A DNA stretch of 28,533 bases from Firmicutes bacterium UBA4049. Its GTDB lineage: Bacteria; Bacillota; Desulfotomaculia; Desulfotomaculales; Nap2-2B. The notes beneath the pieces are model-generated. The model was given only the letters and a program-made list of their open reading frames with translations. It did not search any database and had not been told where the DNA came from. Positions 22,218-28,533 of this stretch are shown one piece after another. The stretch lies in NCBI GenBank assembly GCA_002382755.1, contig DFZT01000068.1, forward strand, positions 1-28,533, in the 5' to 3' direction. Each line of letters starts with the position of its first letter. Positions within the stretch are counted from its first letter, which is position 1. The position numbers and the translations under genes are program-made.

Positions 22218-24385
22218 TACGTTGTCGCCTTCTTTGCGTCTGTACTTTGTCCCGTATTTCGTTTCCTTGGTTTTTTCTTGTTTTCGTCATTTATATTGGA
22301 AACAGGATCATCAGCTGCTGATTTGAAGCCGCAATCGCTTTTTATACAGACAAGTTGGACATGCCCGCCGCCGCTTTCCTTGGAAACCATTAATCCCCCG
22401 CAGCGCGGGCATTTTTCAGCGCTGGGTTCATGCCAGGTCACGAAATTGCATTCGGGATATCGGCTGCAGCCAAAAAAACGGCGTCCTTTTTTGCTCCGCC
22501 GGATGACCAGTTCACCCTCGCATTGAGGACAGGATACTCCCGTAGACGTAACCAGCGGCTTAAGGTAACGGCATTCCGGAAAACCCGGGCAGGCCAGGAA
22601 CTTACCATGCCTACCGATCTTAATAACCATATTTCTGCCGCATTTTACGCATTTCTCTTCTGTTTGTTCGTCCTGCAGCATTACCTTTTCAATTTTCTCA
22701 CTTGCCGTTTCAACAGTTTCCTTAAACGGAAGGTAAAAGTCCTTAAGCATTTTAACCCAATCCAATTTGCCTTCTTCGATTTTATCAAGTTCCTCCTCAA
22801 TCATCGCCGTAAATTCAACATCTATAATGTTAGGGAAATGATTTTTAAGAAGATCTACAACGACTTTACCCAATTCAGTAGGCACAAATTGTTTTTTAAA
22901 CCTGTTTACATAACTGCGCCTTAAAATTGTCTCTACAATCGGGGCATAAGTGCTGGGCCTGCCGATACCTTTTTCCTCCAGGGTTTTTATTAATGTAGCG
23001 TCGGTGAAACGGGGCGGAGGTTGGGTGAAATGCTGTTTCGGAACCAAAGATTTAGCTTTAAATGTGTCACCTTCAAAAAGTTTGGGAAGTGTTGCTTCAA
23101 ATTCCTTTAGCTCTTCCTGGCCGGACTCAATGTAAACCCGCATAAAGCCCGGAAATTTAATAACCGAACCCGCAGCCCGGAAAAGATATATTCCGGTACT
23201 CAGATCAACGCTGGTTGTTTCAATAAGCGCGGGACTCATCTGGCTGGCTGCAAACCGTGACCAGATAAGTTTGTAAAGTTTATACTGATCTCTTGATAAA
23301 TATTTCTTAACCGTTTCAGGTTCCCGATAGATGGAGGTGGGCCTGATAGCCTCGTGGGCGTCCTGAATTTTTCCTTTTTGCACGGCATGTTTTTGGAAGT
23401 TGGAGACAAATTCCTGGCCAAATTTTTCCTTTAAAAAACTCACTGCCTCCGCCTGAGCAGACTCAGAAATTCTATTGGAATCGGTCCTTATATATGTAAC
23501 AAGCCCGACAGGGGTTTTTTCGCCTACATCCAAGCCTTCGTATAATTGCTGGACGAGGCTCATTGTTCGTTTGGCGGTATAATTTAATTTATGATAGGCT
23601 TCCTGCTGCAGGGCGCTGGTTGTAAATGGCGGAGACGGATAACGCGTTTTTTCCTGAGTAGCAATCTTACTAACCCGATAAGAAGCTCCGGTAAGATCCC
23701 TGATAATTTTATCGACCTGTTTTTTATTGGAGATAACTGCTTTCTCATCATTTTTTTTATATAACCTCGCCTCAAAGGAGATACTGTCCTTTTGAACAAA
23801 GTTAACTGTAAGCGTCCAGTATTCCTCGGGGTTAAAGGATTCAATCTCGCTTTCCCGATCACAGATTAGACGGATTGCAACAGACTGCACTCGTCCCGCG
23901 CTTAATCCGCTCTTTACTTTTCGCCATAACAGGGGACTCAGATTATAGCCTACCAGACGGTCTAAAATACGCCGCGCCTGCTGAGAATTAACACGATTGA
24001 AATCTATTTCACGAGGGGTTCTGATAGCTTTTTGTACTGCCTGCTTGGTTACCTCGTTGAATTCGATGCGGCAGGGGCTGTCTTTTATTTTCAGGATTTC
24101 ACGCAGATGCCAGGCGATAGCTTCGCCCTCGCGGTCAGGATCAGGAGCTAATAATACATGATCAACTTTTTTAACCGCTGATTTCAGATCTTTAATTATT
24201 TCTCCTTTTCCCCTGATTGTAATATACTTCGGTTGGAAACTGTCTTCAGTCTGAATTCCCAGGCTGCTGCGCGGCAGATCCCTGACATGTCCCATTGAAG
24301 CTTTAACAGTATATTTGCTTCCCAGGAACTTGCTTAAACTTCTTGCTTTGGTTGGTGATTCAACTATAACCAACGTTTTTGGCAA
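22217..24385 (-). CDS. topA: DNA topoisomerase I (type IA)
   Basis: It relaxes negative supercoils. In this 722-residue protein the Toprim domain opens MPKTLVIVESPTKARSLSKF and carries APDPDREGEAIAWHL. The nucleophile Tyr lies in GLVTYIRTDSNRISESAQAE near residue 300. Three C-terminal C4 zinc ribbons follow: CVKCG...CPGFPEC, CPQCEG...CSRYPEC and CPRCGG...CIKSDC. The start is TTG at 24383-24385 after GGAAAGGTG. xerC follows directly; trmFO, which lies between these genes in Bacillus, is absent. Confidence 0.97.
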   Translation of the reverse strand: MPKTLVIVESPTKARSLSKFLGSKYTVKASMGHVRDLPRSSLGIQTEDSFQPKYITIRGKGEIIKDLKSAVKKVDHVLLAPDPDREGEAIAWHLREILKIKDSPCRIEFNEVTKQAVQKAIRTPREIDFNRVNSQQARRILDRLVGYNLSPLLWRKVKSGLSAGRVQSVAIRLICDRESEIESFNPEEYWTLTVNFVQKDSISFEARLYKKNDEKAVISNKKQVDKIIRDLTGASYRVSKIATQEKTRYPSPPFTTSALQQEAYHKLNYTAKRTMSLVQQLYEGLDVGEKTPVGLVTYIRTDSNRISESAQAEAVSFLKEKFGQEFVSNFQKHAVQKGKIQDAHEAIRPTSIYREPETVKKYLSRDQYKLYKLIWSRFAASQMSPALIETTSVDLSTGIYLFRAAGSVIKFPGFMRVYIESGQEELKEFEATLPKLFEGDTFKAKSLVPKQHFTQPPPRFTDATLIKTLEEKGIGRPSTYAPIVETILRRSYVNRFKKQFVPTELGKVVVDLLKNHFPNIIDVEFTAMIEEELDKIEEGKLDWVKMLKDFYLPFKETVETASEKIEKVMLQDEQTEEKCVKCGRNMVIKIGRHGKFLACPGFPECRYLKPLVTSTGVSCPQCEGELVIRRSKKGRRFFGCSRYPECNFVTWHEPSAEKCPRCGGLMVSKESGGGHVQLVCIKSDCGFKSAADDPVSNINDENKKKPRKRNTGQSTDAKKATT

Positions 24386-24478
24386 TAATACTCACACCTT
24401 TCCTCCTGAAGTATCTACTGCCCGTTATCTTTATATGCGAGTATATTTGGGTTCAGTCAAAACCCGGCGTTTACACGC

Positions 24479-25591
24479 CTATTCCCGCCAAGTATACAAT
24501 CCGCCCGGCAGCTGTCTGAGCAGTCCTTTGATTTCAAGAAACATAAGCGCCGCTAACGCTTCCTGCGCGGACAGCCCTGTCTGGTCTATTATAACGTCAA
24601 GGTCATAGGTATTGCCAATAAGCAGACGGTAAATATTTTCTTCGTCCCGGTTCATTTTTGGAAGAGGTTTTGTCTTTATTTCGCTCTTCCCGAATAAAGA
24701 GCCAAGCCCGATTTCTTCAAAAATATCTTCGACTTTTTCAAACAAGCATGCGCCCTGTTTGATCAGGCGGTTTGTTCCTTTACTCACGGGACTGTTGATG
24801 TTCCCCGGCACGGCCAGTACTTCCCTGCCCTGTTCAAGGGCGCAGTCGGCAGTAATTAAGGCGCCGCTTCGTTCCGAGGCTTCAATTACAACGATAGCCC
24901 TGGAAAGCCCGCTGATAATTCTGTTTCTAACAGGAAAGTGCCATGCCTCCGGGGGAGAACCTAAAGGGTATTCGCTGATCACCGCTCCGCTTAAGGAAAT
25001 ATTGTCCTGAAGCGCCCGGTTTTCGCCCGGGTAAACAACATCAATGCCATTGCCCAGAACTGCAATAGTCCGTCCGCCCGCTTTTAGGGCGCCCCTGTGA
25101 GCGCTGCTATCAATGCCCCTGGCCAGGCCGCTGACTACCGTTAATCCGCTTTCGGCCAATTCCGCCGCTACTTTTTCGGCAACGGATTTTCCATAATGGG
25201 TTGGACGCCTTGAACCTACAAGGGCGACCGCGGTATTATCCTGTGAGATAAGGTTACCTTTATAGAAAAGGCCTGGCGGCGGATCGAAAATATCTTTCAA
25301 CGGCTCAGGATAAGAAGGTTCATGATAAGTTATATACCCTATTCCCTCTTTGTCCAGGCGGGCCATTTCCGCGTCAAGTTCTATTTCGTTCTTTTTCCTG
25401 CTTAAACTTGAGGCAACCTCGGTTGAACATCCGCCTGTCTTGACAAGTTCGTTAAAGGATGCTTCCCAGGCTGTCTTTGGTGAGCCGAAACGCTCAACCA
25501 AGTGCCAGATGCGTTTTGCCTGGCCGGGAAGCAGAATTTGCCAGCCAAGCCAAAAATTATTTTCCTGTATATTAATCGCTTTCATCATCAT
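24479..25591 (-). CDS. dprA: DNA-processing protein DprA (Smf)
   Basis: DprA protects incoming single-stranded DNA and loads RecA in natural transformation; it is widespread even where competence is unproven. The 370-residue protein has an N-terminal SAM-like region, then the Rossmann domain at about residues 105-300 with ALVGSRRPTHYGKSVAEKVA, VSGLARGIDSSAHRGAL, AVLGNGIDVVYP, FPVRNRIISGLS and SGALITADCALEQGREVLAV. A C-terminal winged helix covers residues 315-365. Three ATG codons in a row allow small start shifts, and the ribosome site is weak. It heads the topA-xerC-hslVU-codY group. Confidence 0.95.
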   Translation of the reverse strand: MMMKAINIQENNFWLGWQILLPGQAKRIWHLVERFGSPKTAWEASFNELVKTGGCSTEVASSLSRKKNEIELDAEMARLDKEGIGYITYHEPSYPEPLKDIFDPPPGLFYKGNLISQDNTAVALVGSRRPTHYGKSVAEKVAAELAESGLTVVSGLARGIDSSAHRGALKAGGRTIAVLGNGIDVVYPGENRALQDNISLSGAVISEYPLGSPPEAWHFPVRNRIISGLSRAIVVIEASERSGALITADCALEQGREVLAVPGNINSPVSKGTNRLIKQGACLFEKVEDIFEEIGLGSLFGKSEIKTKPLPKMNRDEENIYRLLIGNTYDLDVIIDQTGLSAQEALAALMFLEIKGLLRQLPGGLYTWRE

Positions 25592-25706
25592 TTTTAGGGC
25601 ATTCGTGGAAGAAAGCTCGATCTCCTGCCAAATCAGATAATTTTTTCTATTTTAGGATTTTTAGGATTTAGCCGGTATTGTTTTATCATCATCCAGATAA
25701 TTGGTT

Positions 25707-25735
25707 TTGACTTACGCAAGTATATTAGGTATAAT
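25707..25735 (+). promoter_or_regulatory. Sigma-A promoter of the tRNA-Gly gene
   Basis: -35 TTGACT (25707-25712), exactly 17 bases, perfect -10 TATAAT (25730-25735). It lies 27 bases before the tRNA and is the strongest promoter I see in the window. It probably also reads into the EcsC-like gene. Confidence 0.85.
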
Positions 25736-25762
25736 AAAAAAAATAACAACAAATTATCATAA

Positions 25763-25836
25763 GCGGGTGTAGCTCAATGGTAGAGCATCGGCCTTCCAAG
25801 CCGAGTACGTGGGTTCGATTCCCATCACCCGCTCCA
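25763..25836 (+). tRNA. tRNA-Gly (anticodon TCC) with encoded CCA
   Basis: The acceptor stem pairs GCGGGTG with CACCCGC; the D arm contains AGCTCAATGGTAGAGC; the anticodon loop is CTTCCAA with TCC, reading GGA and GGG codons; the T arm is GTGGGTTCGATTCCCAT. The discriminator T is followed by an encoded CCA (25834-25836). Confidence 0.97.
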
Positions 25837-25864
25837 ATTATAGCATTAATAAAGGGTGGGGACC

Positions 25865-26455
25865 ATGTTGGGCTTTAACCCTTTTGTTTCACCGAGGGCC
25901 GATCAGATAAATCAAAAAATTACTCTTCTTAAACAAAAATATCCGGATTTATCAAATCGGGAAATTGCCGGTATGATCACCAGTGAGAAATGCTTAAAGT
26001 GTGCTCTGGTTGGCATAATTACAGCGCTTCCTGCCTTAATGCCCGGGGTCGGTACTTTAATTTCCCTTTTTGCGGGAGCGGCGATAGATGTTTTGTTGTT
26101 CTCCTATCTATTAGCTACTCTGGTTGTTGAAATTGCCGCCGTATTTGGTCGTGATCTGACCGGCAAGGCTTACCAAAAAGAAGCTTTTTGGGCATTTATA
26201 ATAGCTACCGGTACAGGCAGTGTTGGAAGCAAGATTTCCCAATCGCTGGTGTCGGCGTTAACAAAAGAGACATTGACCGGCCTGACCGAACGTACCCTTA
26301 TCTCTCTTGGAATAAGAAGCTCCTTCCGGGTGGGACTTGTTCGGCTTATTCCATTTCTGGGGTTGTTTTTAACAGGGGGGATTAACTACTGGGTAGGTAA
26401 AACAATCGGCAAACGGGCTCTTAATTATTACGAAAACAAGAATTTTGTCGCTTAA
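25865..26455 (+). CDS. EcsC-like multi-span membrane protein, function unknown
   Basis: A 196-residue protein with a soluble, charged N-terminus (about residues 1-43), a strong membrane region (CALVGIITALPALMPGVGTL and on through LLATLVVEIAAVF), a second hydrophobic part near residues 110-125, and a glycine-rich C-terminus LIPFLGLFLTGGINYWVGKT. The last pattern resembles the EcsC family, whose biochemical role is not known. The ATG at 25865 has GGGTGGGG before it; the frame continues to GTG 25856. It begins 29 bases after the tRNA with no terminator between, so both probably share one promoter. It converges with the RNase J gene. Confidence 0.6.
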   Translation: MLGFNPFVSPRADQINQKITLLKQKYPDLSNREIAGMITSEKCLKCALVGIITALPALMPGVGTLISLFAGAAIDVLLFSYLLATLVVEIAAVFGRDLTGKAYQKEAFWAFIIATGTGSVGSKISQSLVSALTKETLTGLTERTLISLGIRSSFRVGLVRLIPFLGLFLTGGINYWVGKTIGKRALNYYENKNFVA

Positions 26456-26474
26456 AAGCCCTTCTTCTTATTAA

Positions 26475-28139
26475 CTATATTTCCATTATAATCGGTAAAA
26501 CCATTGGCCGTCTTCGAGTTTTTTCATAAAGGAATTTGCCCAGGGTTTCCCTGACTTGAGATTTTATTGCCCCCCATTCGGAGAAGCCACGTTCATAACA
26601 GCTGTCCAGGGTGTTTTTTACCCTATCCCGCGCCTCTTCCATTAACTCTTCCGACTCCCGTACATAAACAAAGCCGCGTGAAACAATATCCGGACCTGCC
26701 ATAACCAAACCTGTTTCCCTGTCAATAGTTACAACAACTATTAAAATACCGTCCTGAGAAAGTTGTTTGCGGTCGCGCAAAACAACATTTCCAACGTCAC
26801 CTATTCCAAGACCGTCAACCAGCACTCGTCCGGCAGTTACCCTGCCGGATAACCTTCCCGTACGATGTGTAAATTCCAGTACCTGTCCATTTTCGATAAT
26901 AAAAATTTTTGACGGCGGAATTCCCATGCTTTGGGCCAGCTCCGCATGCTTGACCAGCATGCGGTATTCGCCGTGAATAGGTACGAAAAATTTCGGTTTA
27001 ATAAGGTTAATCATCAACCGTAGTTCTTCCTGGCTGGCATGGCCGCTCACATGAACACCTGAGATATTTTCATGTATAACGTGAGCTCCTCTTTTGAACA
27101 ACAGATCAATAACCTTGGAGACCAGTTTTTCATTTCCAGGTATGGGGGCAGCGGAAATTATAACCGTATCACCCGGGAGAATATCAACCTGACGGTGGTC
27201 GCCCCATGCCATTCTTGTTAAAGCGGACATTGGCTCGCCCTGGCTGCCTGTGCTTAAATAGACGACTTTATCGTTTGGAAGTTTGCTTGCCTCATCAAGT
27301 TCAACTAGTGTGCCTTCCGGTATAATTAGATAGCCCAGTTCGCTGGCAATAGAGAGAACGTTGACCATGCTCCGGCCGGCCACGGCTACTTTTCGGCCGT
27401 AATTACAGGCAGTCGTCACTGCCTGTTGCAGACGGTGTATATTTGACGCGAAAGTGGCTATAATTATCCTTTCCTTCGCATGCCGGAAAGCATCATCAAA
27501 AGTATTGCCGATAAGGCTTTCAGACATAGTGTAGCCAGGCCGCTCAACATTGGTGCTGTCGGACATCAGTACTAAAACGCCTTTTTCGCCAAGCTTGGCC
27601 AACTGGAATAAATCAGTTACCTGTCCGTCTACAGGTGTATGGTCAATTTTAAAATCTCCCGTATGCACCAGAACTCCTACAGGAGTATGAATAGCTATTG
27701 CCACAGCGTCCGGCACACTATGGGAAACCCTGATAAATTCAACCTTGAAAGGTCCAATTGCAACTGAATCCCTGGGCCTGATTACTTTTAGACAGATCCT
27801 ATCCGCAATGCCTTGTTCTTTGAGTTTGCCTTCAAGCAAACTCAGGGTAAGCCTGGTTCCGTATATAGGAACATCAAGTTGTTTAGCCAGATAAGGCAGA
27901 GCTCCGATGTGATCCTCATGTCCATGCGTTAATACAATTCCGCATAGTAAATTCTTGTTTTCCAGAAGATAGCTGATATCAGGAATTACTACGTCAATCC
28001 CCAACAGTTCTTCTTCAGGGAACATAAGGCCGCAATCAACAACCAGAATAGCCTCACCCAGCTTTATAGCCATTATGTTTTTACCTATCTCACCCAGCCC
28101 GCCTAACGGAATAACGGCCAACTTCGGTTCTTTGGCCAG
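26475..28139 (-). CDS. rnj: Ribonuclease J
   Basis: A metallo-beta-lactamase/beta-CASP nuclease with 5' exo- and endonuclease activity, central to mRNA decay in Firmicutes. The 554-residue protein starts (L/M)AKEPKLAVIPLGGLGEIGKN. The metal motif THGHEDH is at residues 71-77, followed by LVHTGDFKID, the beta-CASP region ATFASNIHRLQQA, and HVSGHASQEE. A C-terminal dimer domain completes it. The start appears to be CTG at 28137-28139, six bases after GGAGGTG; no ATG, GTG or TTG fits better. The gene stands alone with its own promoter. Confidence 0.95.
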   Translation of the reverse strand: MAKEPKLAVIPLGGLGEIGKNIMAIKLGEAILVVDCGLMFPEEELLGIDVVIPDISYLLENKNLLCGIVLTHGHEDHIGALPYLAKQLDVPIYGTRLTLSLLEGKLKEQGIADRICLKVIRPRDSVAIGPFKVEFIRVSHSVPDAVAIAIHTPVGVLVHTGDFKIDHTPVDGQVTDLFQLAKLGEKGVLVLMSDSTNVERPGYTMSESLIGNTFDDAFRHAKERIIIATFASNIHRLQQAVTTACNYGRKVAVAGRSMVNVLSIASELGYLIIPEGTLVELDEASKLPNDKVVYLSTGSQGEPMSALTRMAWGDHRQVDILPGDTVIISAAPIPGNEKLVSKVIDLLFKRGAHVIHENISGVHVSGHASQEELRLMINLIKPKFFVPIHGEYRMLVKHAELAQSMGIPPSKIFIIENGQVLEFTHRTGRLSGRVTAGRVLVDGLGIGDVGNVVLRDRKQLSQDGILIVVVTIDRETGLVMAGPDIVSRGFVYVRESEELMEEARDRVKNTLDSCYERGFSEWGAIKSQVRETLGKFLYEKTRRRPMVLPIIMEI

Positions 28140-28248
28140 ATTAGGCACCTCCGTAATAATAAAATAAAAAATCAACCTTCTTGTAGAAAAGACACAAAAA
28201 GGGTAACTTAGTCCCTGGTAAAGCCACAAAAAAACTTGCCCATAAATA

Positions 28249-28277
28249 ATTATACAAAAACAGGACAAGCGGAACAA
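28249..28277 (-). promoter_or_regulatory. Sigma-A promoter of the RNase J gene
   Basis: Minus-strand -35 TTGTTC (28272-28277), 17 bases, perfect -10 TATAAT (28249-28254). It leaves a leader of roughly 100 bases before the start codon. The second element begins 24 bases upstream of the -35 box. Confidence 0.65.
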
Positions 28278-28320
28278 GACGCAATAATTAGAAGATAATT
28301 GTTACTACTCAGGTTGTTTA

Positions 28321-28362
28321 GGCTGTAGGCTGTAGGCTGTAGGCTGTAGGCTGTAGGCTGTA
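28321..28362. repeat. Six 7-bp tandem repeats
   Basis: GGCTGTA occurs six times head to tail, followed by GGCTGTTA with the gene's stop codon. Copy 1 has only about two such units at the same place, so the number varies between copies. Confidence 0.95.
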
Positions 28363-28367
28363 GGCTG

Positions 28368-28533
28368 TTAGTCACGCATTGACCGAATCAAGGCGCTCAG
28401 AACCTTCTCGGTCTCCGCCATTTTCGAGTCGCATTCGGGAACATCCAACTCATTTGTATAACCCAAGCGGCTGGCCAAGCCGAACTGGTAATGCAGTTCC
28501 CTTGCGGAACCGAAGGCTATTTCAAGAAAGCGA
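28368..28533 (-). CDS. Four-helix-bundle protein, 23S rRNA intervening-sequence family, C-terminal part
   Basis: The last 54 residues are visible; the N-terminal half lies beyond the window. RFLEIAFGSARELHYQFGLA then SRLGYTNELD is the conserved third helix and turn of this family, and ETEKVLSALIRSMRD its last helix. Such proteins are encoded in spacer sequences within the 23S rRNA genes of some bacteria, also occur as orphan genes, and are related to the Avd protein of diversity-generating retroelements. Their function is unclear; a basic helical bundle that binds nucleic acid is likely. The intact frame here contrasts with the shortened copy 1. Confidence 0.85.
   Translation of the reverse strand, partial: RFLEIAFGSARELHYQFGLASRLGYTNELDVPECDSKMAETEKVLSALIRSMRD

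Larger units (their letters stand above)
28301..28533 (-). mobile_element. Inverted-repeat element with four-helix-bundle gene (copy 2, cut by the window edge)
   Basis: The visible end GTTACTACTCAGGTTGTTTA is almost base for base the right end of copy 1, in opposite orientation. Six 7-bp repeats and the 3' half of the four-helix-bundle gene follow. The other end lies outside the window, so the target duplication cannot be checked; the flank here is AGATAATT. Confidence 0.68.

Noticed and set aside
28321..28362. Short direct repeats resembling a CRISPR array
   Set aside because: The 7-bp units are contiguous with no spacers, and no cas genes are near.

Overview
The window is an ordinary chromosomal segment of a low-to-moderate GC, endospore-forming Firmicute, most like a Desulfotomaculum/Pelotomaculum-type member of the Peptococcaceae. 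I infer this from the sporulation sigma factor SigH, CodY, HslUV, a YhcN-type spore lipoprotein, Mini-RNase III, Rae1 and RNase J, strong sigma-A promoters, and many TTG or GTG starts with good Shine-Dalgarno sequences. Nearly all genes are on the minus strand. No species can be named from the sequence alone.

Layout, left to right: an internally deleted short-chain dehydrogenase remnant overlapping the end of mutS; mutS; a plus-strand YhcN lipoprotein gene with a sigma-G-like promoter; a convergent AT-rich, hairpin-rich stretch; a UPF0173 metallo-hydrolase; a Phd-type antitoxin whose RelE-type toxin is reduced to its two ends; miaB; a CwlD-like amidase; a small Cys4 protein; and an aromatic amino acid block transcribed trpE-trpG-trpD-trpC-trpF-(trpA relic)-aroF. 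The trp operon has its own promoter and a leader with (G/U)AG triplets plus a terminator, the hallmark of TRAP-controlled attenuation. trpB and most of trpA are gone, leaving a short trpA fossil between trpF and aroF.

Right of the trp promoter lies a 193-bp element with terminal inverted repeats and a likely 8-bp target duplication. It carries a 30-codon, internally deleted form of a four-helix-bundle protein gene (the 23S rRNA intervening-sequence protein family). A second copy, with at least the C-terminal half of the gene, enters at the right edge of the window. Between the two lie sigH-rae1-rlmB-mrnC-cysS, then codY-hslU-hslV-xerC-topA-dprA (all read leftwards), a plus-strand tRNA-Gly followed by an EcsC-like membrane protein gene, and the RNase J gene.

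The most interesting points are the small inverted-repeat element carrying a four-helix-bundle gene, the TRAP-type trp leader outside Bacillus, the trpBA deletion scar, and the repeated pattern of genes that keep their two ends but have lost the middle. Short perfect tandem duplications recur between genes, and together these suggest frequent small deletions and duplications in this genome.
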